Both the position numbers and the translations under genes were made by a program. Below the pieces are notes generated by a model. That model did no database searches and was not told the DNA's origin. It worked only from the letters and a program-made list of their open reading frames with translations. Below are positions 5,936-13,900 of a stretch of DNA of 25,233 nt, in pieces. Every line of letters starts with the position of its first letter. Positions within the stretch are counted from its first letter, which is position 1. Source of the DNA: a virus; IMG/VR virus record IMGVR_UViG_3300045999_006253, positions 1-25,233 of that record. One strand, 5' to 3'.

Positions 5936-6835
5936 ATGAAAAAGAATTTTAACAATCAGAATTTTGAATGGCTATTCCAGGACATTACCTCCTCAATGCC
6001 AAAGATTATTTTTACAGGTATTATACTAACATACCTTATTACCGCAGCTCTTAACGTGTACTTCCTTCCCCTTCCTCTGCTACTTTCCATTCCTGCCTCT
6101 CTCATGCTCCAGTTTGGCAGATTTGCCGTTGTGTTCATTGATTTCCTTAATCCATCTGACAAGCGTAGTAAATATCCTCCGCGTGTTGCTGCTATTGCTA
6201 CGGTGATAGCATTGTTGGAGTTATGGTTTAGCATTCAAGGTCAAACAACTGGTGCAGAGTTTTGGGCTATGTTTTTCTTTATTGGTGCTATTATCTGCTT
6301 TGGCTATGTTTTAGAAATACAGTTTATTGAGAAAGGCATAGAGGCATACGGCATAGGAGTAAAAGAGCCAAGGACAAGAAGAAGAGTAGTGAGGGAGGTA
6401 ACTAAAACAAACATTAGCAGCACACAGCCGATAAAATTTACAATGGCCGTTTGCTTTATGTTAACAGTTGCCTATTTACCAGCACAGAATAATCATTTCT
6501 TTGCATACAATACAATGAGCCTTGAAAAGATAGGAAATAAACAATTAGAAAGATGTTATTATAGTGAAGCAGATGAATCTTATACAATAGACACCATAAC
6601 TTATGATATGTTATCCGGAATAAACCTTTGGGATGGTTATTCAAGGACTACTTACGACAATACAATGTTTATGACATATGGTACTCAAAATTTTGAGTAT
6701 TATCCAATATTTGAACTATGGAAATATAAAAATAAATATTATGACTATTACCATTTACTAAAATTTGTGAGTAAATATGTTAAACGTAACTTTCTAAATA
6801 AAAAAATAAATTATGGCAAAATTCGTAGGCATTGA
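5936..6835 (+). CDS. Multi-pass membrane protein of unknown function
   Basis: A 299-residue protein starting MKKNFNNQNFEWLF after an A-rich leader. Hydrophobic segments lie at about 22-42, 44-70, 82-101, 107-130 and 166-182, separated by a basic loop (EPRTRRRVVREV, about 144-155). Residues 183-299 are polar, Tyr- and Asn-rich, with no motif I recognise. The 166-184 segment ends LPAQ, much like a Bacteroidota signal peptide, so the C-terminal part may be exported. It is the first gene after a terminator and a candidate promoter, and overlaps the RuvC-like gene by 23 bases. A phage membrane or superinfection protein is possible; the function is unknown. Confidence 0.7.
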   Translation: MKKNFNNQNFEWLFQDITSSMPKIIFTGIILTYLITAALNVYFLPLPLLLSIPASLMLQFGRFAVVFIDFLNPSDKRSKYPPRVAAIATVIALLELWFSIQGQTTGAEFWAMFFFIGAIICFGYVLEIQFIEKGIEAYGIGVKEPRTRRRVVREVTKTNISSTQPIKFTMAVCFMLTVAYLPAQNNHFFAYNTMSLEKIGNKQLERCYYSEADESYTIDTITYDMLSGINLWDGYSRTTYDNTMFMTYGTQNFEYYPIFELWKYKNKYYDYYHLLKFVSKYVKRNFLNKKINYGKIRRH

Positions 6836-7271
6836 CCCATCAATGCGATTAAATGGCTTTGCCGTTTGTATTATTGATGAGGATAAAGTTTATTTTGGAA
6901 AGTACAAAAAACTTGCTGACTGGGCAAAGGACGCATTGACCTGGGCAACAGATATAAAAGTAGTAGTCGAAGATTCTTCTTTGCAAAATATTACCTTTAG
7001 AAAATATGTCGATGGAAGGGCAAGAACAAAGATCAGCCGCAATGTCGGCATGAACCAAGGAGCCAGTAGATTTACTATTGATTGGTTAGAATTGTACGGA
7101 CATACTGTAAAAGGAATATCACCACAGGATAAAGGTAGTAAATGGACATTGGATTATGCCATGTCCGTAATTAAAGGAATGAAGCTCGAAGTGACCGGAA
7201 ACAAAAAATTATCACAAGATGAAATTGACGCATTTCAATTAGCGTTAATATCAAAAGCATATTTCAAATGA
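6813..7271 (+). CDS. RuvC-like Holliday junction resolvase
   Basis: A 152-residue protein with the RNase H-like fold of RuvC resolvases, which cut four-way DNA junctions during replication, recombination or packaging. The first strand carries FVGIDPSMRLNGFAV with catalytic D8. VVVED supplies E53. The C-terminal helix has SQDEIDAFQLAL with D136 and D139. This acidic set matches the metal-binding residues of RuvC. Basic patches (RKYVDGRARTKISR) probably contact DNA. The length fits phage RuvC-like enzymes. It overlaps the genes on both sides, by 23 bases upstream and ATGA downstream. Confidence 0.85.
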   Translation: MAKFVGIDPSMRLNGFAVCIIDEDKVYFGKYKKLADWAKDALTWATDIKVVVEDSSLQNITFRKYVDGRARTKISRNVGMNQGASRFTIDWLELYGHTVKGISPQDKGSKWTLDYAMSVIKGMKLEVTGNKKLSQDEIDAFQLALISKAYFK

Positions 7272-7444
7272 TACAGGAAAAAGTAATTAGAAAACGTCTT
7301 AACAATCTTGAAAAGATTTATATAGCTGAATCGATTAAGGATAAAAATAGACAAGATAAATGGTTCATGGGCATTATTGAACATCGCATGAAACAAGAGA
7401 AAACTAAACTATCACTTTTAAAAATTGGAACACATGGCTGCTAA
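7268..7444 (+). CDS. Small basic hypothetical protein
   Basis: A 58-residue frame starting at 7268 in an ATGA overlap with the RuvC-like gene and stopping at 7442-7444. The protein (MIQEKVIRKRLNNLEKIY...) is Lys/Arg-rich and helical, as expected of a small nucleic-acid-associated or regulatory protein, but no family is recognised. The stop/start coupling on the left and the 11-base overlap on the right fill what would otherwise be a 160-base gap in a tightly packed unit, which supports a real gene. Confidence 0.6.
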   Translation: MIQEKVIRKRLNNLEKIYIAESIKDKNRQDKWFMGIIEHRMKQEKTKLSLLKIGTHGC

Positions 7445-7727
7445 AAACTATGGACTGGATAAAAAGCAGATAGCACTATGTGATGCTATGATAGCAAAGT
7501 ATCCAAAAGGAATTAAGACAAATAATGTCGTATCCTCCGCATCAACACTTGTATCTTTTTATAATTCGAAAGATGAAAGAAACAAACAATTTTACGAGTA
7601 TATGAATCCGGAAAGAATGGTATCTTTGTTATGGCAAGTAGTTAAAATAAACAACGAGAAAGAAGATGTAAAAGAATCAGCCGTTAGATTATTAAATAAG
7701 TTATTGCAAGATATAGTTGTTAATTAG
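7434..7727 (+). CDS. Hypothetical protein, last gene of the + strand arm
   Basis: A 97-residue protein from the ATG at 7434 (MAAKNYGLDKKQIAL). A TTG at 7425 in the same frame would add three residues and is less likely. The protein is helical with a basic surface (KYPKGIKTNN) and a C-terminal hydrophobic helix (AVRLLNKLLQDIVV). As the last gene before the convergent point it could be a regulator of late genes, but no DNA-binding motif can be confirmed. It is followed by the strong hairpin at 7755-7784. Confidence 0.65.
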   Translation: MAAKNYGLDKKQIALCDAMIAKYPKGIKTNNVVSSASTLVSFYNSKDERNKQFYEYMNPERMVSLLWQVVKINNEKEDVKESAVRLLNKLLQDIVVN

Positions 7728-7754
7728 TGTTTGTTGATGTTTAAGGTGTTTAAG

Positions 7755-7784
7755 AGGCGCAAGAGAGATACTTGCGCCTTTTTT
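7755..7784 (+). terminator. Strong terminator at the convergence of the two arms
   Basis: GGCGCAAG (7756-7763) and CTTGCGCC (7771-7778) form a perfect 8-bp GC-rich stem, plus an A-T pair, with a 7-base loop AGAGATA and six T (7779-7784). The T-run overlaps the stop codon of the - strand amidase gene. Read on the - strand the stem is followed by TCTTAAAC, a poor U-tract, so it acts mainly on the + strand. Confidence 0.88.
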
Positions 7785-8445
7785 ATTCCCACACTACACC
7801 TTGCTGCACAGCGTAGTCTAAGATGCCCTTTGCGTGCGCTTTAGCAATACTTTGCTGCCAAGACAAATCAATCATTAATCCTGCATCAGAATAATTGGTA
7901 AAGAATCCATTCTCCGACAACACCGCAGGCATTGACACATTGGTAAGCATGGTAAACCTTGCCTCCCTATCCAAATCTCCATCTAAATAATCAGCTCTAT
8001 GCACCCAGCCTGGTGTAGCAGTTTTTACTTGCTCCCCGATGCAAGTCGCAAGGAGATCCGCTTTCGTTTCTCCTGGTGATGTAAATATCTCCCATCCTCT
8101 GGCAGTTGTTGCTGCGGCTGCATTGCCATGTATGGAAACAAGGACAGAGTGTTTAGCTACAGATGCGTAGGAGTTGGCAAGTTGGCAGCGTTTATTCAAT
8201 GTTGTGTCATTGATAGGCTCGTATATCTTTTTAACTTTAAAGCCATAGTCAAGAAGGTACTGCTCTAAATAGTTAGCTAATGAGCGATTAAACACTCCCT
8301 CAAAAAACCATCCATAGGAATGAAACTTGCCTGTGCGATGTTGGTAGCACTTTGAAGGATAGGTAACATATTTCTCTGGGCCCGTTCCGTTTCTCATGCC
8401 ACCATGCCCGGCATCAAGGCATATTAAAAATTCATTTGCTTTCAT
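7783..8445 (-). CDS. N-acetylmuramoyl-L-alanine amidase (Amidase_3 endolysin)
   Basis: A 220-residue endolysin that cuts the bond between N-acetylmuramic acid and L-alanine in peptidoglycan. It shows the Amidase_3 zinc site: LDAGHGG with H14, FEGVFNR with E49, and SIHGNAA with H106. The catalytic Glu lies in LSENGFFTN (E178). Residues 20-45 form an insertion common in phage enzymes. There is no signal peptide and no separate cell-wall-binding domain, so release depends on the holin encoded two genes upstream. It is the last gene of the late operon and ends in the converging terminator. Confidence 0.93.
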   Translation of the reverse strand: MKANEFLICLDAGHGGMRNGTGPEKYVTYPSKCYQHRTGKFHSYGWFFEGVFNRSLANYLEQYLLDYGFKVKKIYEPINDTTLNKRCQLANSYASVAKHSVLVSIHGNAAAATTARGWEIFTSPGETKADLLATCIGEQVKTATPGWVHRADYLDGDLDREARFTMLTNVSMPAVLSENGFFTNYSDAGLMIDLSWQQSIAKAHAKGILDYAVQQGVVWE

Positions 8446-8459
8446 ATTTTATATTTTTA

Positions 8460-8487
8460 AGGGGAGAAGAAATTAATCAACTCCCCT
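8460..8487 (-). other. Hairpin in the leader of the amidase gene
   Basis: AGGGGAG (8460-8466) and CTCCCCT (8481-8487) form a 7-bp stem with a 14-base loop in the 71-base gap between the 99-residue protein and the amidase. On the - strand it is followed by TTAAAAATAT, not a T-run, so it is more likely a processing or mRNA-stability hairpin than a terminator. Its stem stops 14 bases upstream of the amidase ATG. Confidence 0.4.
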
Positions 8488-8516
8488 CGGCACTAAGGTA
8501 GCGATTCTGTCTGCGC

Positions 8517-8816
8517 CTATAATTTAAACCCGATGAGCGAAAAAGCAGCTGAAATAATAGAAAATTTGGGTGGTAAACTCACCGAAATCTCCTTCCCAGC
8601 ACATTCGCGGCTTGTTTCTTTAATTTTATCCCAAATGATTTGAGCCAGTTTAATGTACTCGCGCCATGTAAATTTGACCTTCTTTCCATCATCAGTAAGA
8701 AGTACATTTACCTCTTGTGCAAGTTCTGCAAAATTAAAAGCGTAACAACTCACCGAACCTAAAGGACTGGAAATTGTATCTGCATTTTTTAAAACTTCTT
8801 TAAAATTAGTTTCCAT
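8517..8816 (-). CDS. Hypothetical protein between holin and endolysin
   Basis: A 99-residue protein starting METNFKEVLKNADTISS after an A-rich leader (TTAAAACAAAATAAA). The middle is helical (FTWREYIKLAQIIWDKIKET). The C-terminus carries a mildly hydrophobic stretch (FSIISAAFSLIGFKL) that is too short and polar to be a confident membrane anchor. There is no N-terminal signal peptide or lipobox, so it does not look like a spanin. The position suggests a lysis role, but no family is recognised. Confidence 0.65.
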   Translation of the reverse strand: METNFKEVLKNADTISSPLGSVSCYAFNFAELAQEVNVLLTDDGKKVKFTWREYIKLAQIIWDKIKETSRECAGKEISVSLPPKFSIISAAFSLIGFKL

Positions 8817-8827
8817 TTTATTTTGTT

Positions 8828-9232
8828 TTAACGTCTGAAAAATCTAAGAATAATTGTACCAATATTTGTTCCAGTTATGGATTTAATGTTTTCCGAAATA
8901 CTAAACAATTCAGTGGCTGCAATAATGAAGCTGACAGAATAGGTTATCTGCGATGGAAGTTGGAAAGTAATACTTGCCCCGTGAAAAATCATTATACCGC
9001 AGAAATAGGTTACCACCTTTTGAGATGTGCGATAAAGCCCTTTGCTTGTTATCGCCTCTCCCCTTTTCCTTGCCGCCATGATTCCCGTGACCGTGTCTGC
9101 AAAAACTACAAAGATTGTAAAAATCAAGAAATGTTTGATGGGTAAGAAAAACGAGAATAGCACTCCGCAGCAAATGGAATAGGCAATGCCATCGTAACCA
9201 AGTTTAAAAATGTTGTAGATAACTGCTTTCAT
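8828..9232 (-). CDS. Phage holin (holin_4 / toxin-secretion type)
   Basis: A 134-residue membrane protein. Hydrophobic segments lie at about 17-31, 34-53, 72-92 and 95-112. The motif FADTVTGIMAARKRGEAITSKGLYRT followed by ELFSISENIKSITG matches the phage holin_4 family, whose hallmark is a D-x-x-TG-x-x-AA-x-K-x-G segment after the second span and an E-x-x-S-x-x-EN near the end. It makes holes in the inner membrane and lets the endolysin reach the cell wall. It overlaps the previous gene by one base (TAATG) and is followed by the small unknown gene and the amidase. Confidence 0.88.
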   Translation of the reverse strand: MKAVIYNIFKLGYDGIAYSICCGVLFSFFLPIKHFLIFTIFVVFADTVTGIMAARKRGEAITSKGLYRTSQKVVTYFCGIMIFHGASITFQLPSQITYSVSFIIAATELFSISENIKSITGTNIGTIILRFFRR

Positions 9233-9828
9233 TATTCAATTTTTATTAACCTCACATCTCCATCTACGGTTGCAAATTTGCCATCAGCATATTTGTACAA
9301 GTCGTATTTAACACCGTTAAAGGCAAAGGAAACTTGATTAGTAAATGTAGATAAAAGTAAGTTGGTTGAAATGGTGTAAACCTTGCCATTGTCTGGATTA
9401 AAGATTAAACGTTTGTTTACATTTAACTCAATCTTACCATCAATAATTTCACCGTTAAAATTTAATTTCCAGTCTCCCAAAAACTTTGCCGTGTCTCTTT
9501 GAGCCGTTGTAAAATAGACAGGCTTACCACTTATTTGAACGTGCAAGTCATTGTAATAATTTATCCTTTGTACGGCTTTGCCTTTTGTGATAATAGGCTT
9601 TGCATGAATAGCCAACGTGTTACTTTGTCTTTCTGCATCGGTAACAAGGCTTTGAATCGCAGTTGCAGAATCGCCCAATATTTGCTTTGAGCCTGTGACA
9701 GTGCTATCAGACAAAGTAGTCTGCTGAATAATGTAATAAATGTTGCCTTGCTTTTGAATGTAAACAGTATCCTTTACAACGTCTTGCGCAAAGGAAAACA
9801 AGGGAAGGAATAAAAATAGGTATCTCAT
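9232..9828 (-). CDS. Small exported protein in the fibre cluster
   Basis: A 198-residue protein from the ATG at 9828, one base after the stop of the upstream gene. An ATG at 9864 would add twelve polar residues and overlap that gene. The chosen start gives a textbook signal peptide, MRYLFLFLPLFSFAQ, with likely cleavage after FA or AQ. The mature part begins DVVKDTVYIQKQGNIYYI and is beta-rich (GEIIDGKIELNVNKRLIFNPDNGKVY). There is no lipobox Cys. The family is not recognised. It may be an accessory fibre or tip protein, or a cell-surface protein made during infection. Confidence 0.7.
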   Translation of the reverse strand: MRYLFLFLPLFSFAQDVVKDTVYIQKQGNIYYIIQQTTLSDSTVTGSKQILGDSATAIQSLVTDAERQSNTLAIHAKPIITKGKAVQRINYYNDLHVQISGKPVYFTTAQRDTAKFLGDWKLNFNGEIIDGKIELNVNKRLIFNPDNGKVYTISTNLLLSTFTNQVSFAFNGVKYDLYKYADGKFATVDGDVRLIKIE

Positions 9829-9829
9829 T

Positions 9830-10993
9830 TTATTTATTTTCGAGGTTAATAATTCTTTGTTCAAGGGCTTTAATAAAGGCTTGTTGCTCTTGGATGGCTT
9901 TTGTAAGGATAGGAATTAAAGATTCATAACGAAATAATAAATCAGAGTTCCAATTTGTATTTACTGCCTCTGGTATTATTTCTGCGACGTCTTGAGCTAT
10001 AAATCCTAAATCTTCTTCTTCACCTTCTATCCATTGGAAATTTACAGGATTTAATTGTAATAATGTTTCTAAGCCATAATTTAAAGGTCTTATATTATAC
10101 TTATATTTTGCATCAGATGTAGCAGTTGTTAATACTCCAGTTGATGTAATATTTAAATTATTTGAAAATGTACCAGCGCCAACTGCCGTAAATCTGCCAT
10201 TTCCGATAACGTGGAGTCTTTCAGTTATAGTACCTGTACCAATACCCACATTACTAAATGAATCTATTTTAAAAGGAATACTAAAAGTACCACTTGGATT
10301 AATGTAATAAAATTGTATAGATGGGTTGGTTCTATTATCCATATCTATCGCCCATGCACCTAAAGAAGTATTTGGTCTGGTTAAAGAACCTCCTGACGAA
10401 ACAGACAAGTTACTACCTATACCATTTGCAACACCAGTACCATCTGAGTATGAATATAATACTCCATTACCTGTATTTCCTGTTGTTTTAAATTTAAAAA
10501 CATCCGAAGAACCTGAACTTGGATTTCCTGTAAATGTTGAATTAAAAGTAGCAGAGTTTGTAAAAGTCTTTGCCCCGTTCACCGTTTGTGTATTTGTCAA
10601 ATCCACAAAGTTTTGAGTTGCGCTTCCCGTTCCACCATTTGCCACCGCCAAAGTTCCGCCCAATGTTATCGCTCCACTTGTTGCCGTGTTTGGGGTTAAC
10701 CCTGTTGAACCACCGCTAAAGGTTGTAACCGCAGTACCTCCTCCTGCCACGCTCCAAACATTTGTAGCACGGTTGTAATTGTAAAACCTATGATTTACGG
10801 TATCGAGAATGATATAAGCGCTTGTATCACTTGACGGGGTAATGATACCTGTGTCCGCAAGTACGCCCCGCCAAATAAGCCCGTCGGCAGTACTCTGTTC
10901 TCCAAGCGTTATCTTTTGATTGCCATTGCTTGGATACTGTGCCCATGCAAGGCAAGGCAAAAGGAAGAGGAAAAGGGGAAGGAGTTGTTTCAT
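9830..10993 (-). CDS. Tail fibre with signal peptide and S74 chaperone domain
   Basis: A 387-residue protein. Residues 1-19 (MKQLLPLFLFLLPCLAWAQ) read as a signal peptide. Residues 20-86 form a head module shared with the next upstream fibre (GLIWRG, AYIILDTV...VW). The middle is a Gly/Thr/Ser-rich beta-repeat shaft. Residues 293-350 are a peptidase S74 intramolecular chaperone, starting S293-D-A-K-Y-K298-Y-N-I with the Ser/Lys pair used for self-cleavage and containing LGFIAQDVAEIIPEAV. The C-terminus (354-387) is a coiled coil. S74 domains trimerise fibres and then cut themselves off. A signal peptide is not expected on a phage fibre. Confidence 0.85.
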   Translation of the reverse strand: MKQLLPLFLFLLPCLAWAQYPSNGNQKITLGEQSTADGLIWRGVLADTGIITPSSDTSAYIILDTVNHRFYNYNRATNVWSVAGGGTAVTTFSGGSTGLTPNTATSGAITLGGTLAVANGGTGSATQNFVDLTNTQTVNGAKTFTNSATFNSTFTGNPSSGSSDVFKFKTTGNTGNGVLYSYSDGTGVANGIGSNLSVSSGGSLTRPNTSLGAWAIDMDNRTNPSIQFYYINPSGTFSIPFKIDSFSNVGIGTGTITERLHVIGNGRFTAVGAGTFSNNLNITSTGVLTTATSDAKYKYNIRPLNYGLETLLQLNPVNFQWIEGEEEDLGFIAQDVAEIIPEAVNTNWNSDLLFRYESLIPILTKAIQEQQAFIKALEQRIINLENK

Positions 10994-13900
10994 TATTTTT
11001 CTTTTTTAAGATTTAGAATTTCAAGTTTTAAATTATTTAATTCATTTGATAATTCTTTAACTGAATTTACTAAATGCCAAATTAAATTATCTGTATTTAT
11101 AGATAAAATACCTGTGCTATTAGTAGATACAGATTCTGGAAATATTTTTTGATATTCTTGTGCAATAACACCAATTTGTATTCCTTTTCTTTCAATTACA
11201 GATAATTTTAATGAATCAATAACTTCTTCTTTAGTTTTATATTCATAATTTTTAACTTCAATTTGATTAATTTTATTTAATCCTTCGTAGTAAAATTCAA
11301 TATTCTTTTTTAATCTTATATCAGATGTAGTTTCCCATGTTGTAACATTTTTTTCATTATAAACACCACTTGACCCACCTATGTAAGCAGTTGAATTTCC
11401 TTTTCCAAGTAAATTATGTCCAACAATTAATTGTAATGTGCTATTATTTGCAGATGGTCTACTATTATGCCCTATAACAGTATTATAACTTCCTGTAGTT
11501 ATATTAAAACCAGCATCAGAACCTAAAAATGTATTGCTTTCACCTGTTGTAATAAGGTCACCTGAACCATTTCCAATAGCCGTATTATTTACCCCTGTAG
11601 TTATACTTGATAAAGCACCTATACCTACTCGTGTATTAGAAGATATTGATGAAGCGCCTTTACCTATATTTATACCATTAACAATAATATCACTACTAAA
11701 GGTTTTTGTACCTGTCAATGTCTCCGTACACGACTTACACGCTGCACCTAAATTATTTCTTGCATCTGTCTCATTTGCTCCTCCCGTACCTCCATTTAAA
11801 ACGGGTAATGGAACACCACTAAGTGATACTGCTAAAGTGCCGGTTGTTGTTATAGGGCTGCCAGATACTGAAAGAAATGTAGGAACAGTCATTGCAACAC
11901 TTGAAACGCTTCCTGCTCCAATTACATTTTTTAACTGCGTATCAGATATTAATGTTACGGTATTGTTTGCGTTTACTTGAGGAAATGCTATTGTTCCTAT
12001 TCCATTTAATGTAAATAAATTAGAACCTAAGGTAGTTGCCCCGATAGCCGTTCTGGTATCAGCTGCAGTTAAAAGTGTTATTGTTTTATTTGCATTAACT
12101 TTTATAAATTTATCACTAACACTATTATCAGCTACTAACAATGCCTTACCAACTGTTGTAACTCCTAAATTAGTCAATGCAGCATCGGCAGTCGTTGCAC
12201 CTGTACCACCATTTAATAAAGGTAAAGCAGTGCCGCTATATGTCAATGCCAAAGTGCCGCTTGTTGTAACAGGTGAACCACCTACGTTAAATATAGAAGG
12301 AGCAGTTAAGCCTACACTTGTTACAGTGCCAGAGCCTCCACCGCCTCCGCTGTATTGTGGAATGTTTAAGGTACTACCAACCAATGTTGCAGCTCCGCTT
12401 GTTCCTGTTGTAGTAAGTGTTAAATTATTTTGTTTTGACGCAAATCTTGTTGTAAGGTTTAATGAAGATGTATCAGCATCTCGAAAATACGGAGATAACA
12501 TTGTTGACGTATCGGATATATTGACTTTATTATTAAAGGTATTCCAATCAGTTGAAGTTAAAAATCCATTTGCGGTTGAAGTCGCTTGTGTTATTGACAA
12601 AGTTCTATTAGCCGTTAAATCGCCTCCACCTTGTAACGGTGCGTTTGTTCCTATGGTGATTGTGCTATTTGCTGGGGTAAAATCTAAAGCAGCTTGTTTG
12701 TTATTAAATGTAGTCCAATCCGCAGATAACAAATAACCTGGCACACTTGCAGATGCAGCATTTATTGTAAGTTCTGGAGTTGTTGTATTATTAGTTATGC
12801 TTATCGGAGTGCCTGCGGCTGCCGTAACAGTTGTTACAGTTCCTGCGCCAATGGCAGTACGAAAATTAGCAGCAGATAATGCCGTAACAGAGTTATCAGC
12901 ATTGAACCTTGGAAAGGTAATAGCAGAAGGATTTGTTAAGGTAAACATTGATTGTCCAATGGTAGTACCTCCTAAACTTGTTCTGCCTGTCGCTGCTACT
13001 AAATCAGTGCTACCTCCATCCCATTTTAACCTATCTGTATATGCTGTATTCCAATTACTTGAATTATTTACAATAGATGTTGTCCATGTTGTGCCTGTTG
13101 ATAGGGCTATGCCTGCCTCTGGATAGATTGGATTACCTTGCCCAGAGGAAACAGAGCCGATGCCGCTAACTGTGACTAAGGTGTAATTTTCGCCAACTTT
13201 AAAAGATGTGGCTGCTACCTTTACCTTGTTTGTGTCAATAACGGAAAACTGGTCATTGAGTAATAACTGCCCATTTCGAAAAAGCAAAATAAACTGCCTT
13301 AATTGAATAGGGAATTTAGGGAGTATAGTAAATACTAAAGTGTCACTTGTAACATTTTCGTATTCCTGTTTAATTATTTTTATTGTATCTCCTCCTATTT
13401 CAACTGCTACAATACTATCTCTTACAAAGTCATAGACTGTGGATGTGTCAACGCGTAGTGTACCGCTTGTTGTTATAGGCCCACCAAGTAATCCGTAACC
13501 ACTACCTACACTGGTGACTGTGCCGCTGCCTCCTCCACTGTATTGAGGAATGTTCAAAGTTGCACCGGTTAAGGTAGCAGCTCCGCTTGTTCCTGTTGTA
13601 GTTAAAGTAATATTGTTTTGTTTAGTCGCAAACCTTGTAGTAAGGTTAAGTAAGCTTGTATCTGTTAACTCCATTAATACAGATAAGTCTGCCGAGACTG
13701 TGCCTGTGGTTGTGATTGGATTTGGTGATACTGTAATGCCAGTACCTCCAGATATTGAGGTAAGTGATCCGCTGCCACTTCCACCACCTCCACCACCACG
13801 GGGAAATATAACTGTATAATTCTCACCTAATTTATATGCAGTTGAGCCAATTACAACAGATGTTTTTGTGGGTACAGTGTATTGACTTGGCAACAATATT

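Noticed and set aside
11534-12736. Long + strand open frames opposite the fibre gene (11534-11980, 12230-12736, 12797-13126, 13550-13819)
   Set aside because: They are antisense to a well-supported fibre gene. Their Pro/Val-rich sequences (PPPPP) are the complement of Gly/Thr repeats, and no start context supports them.
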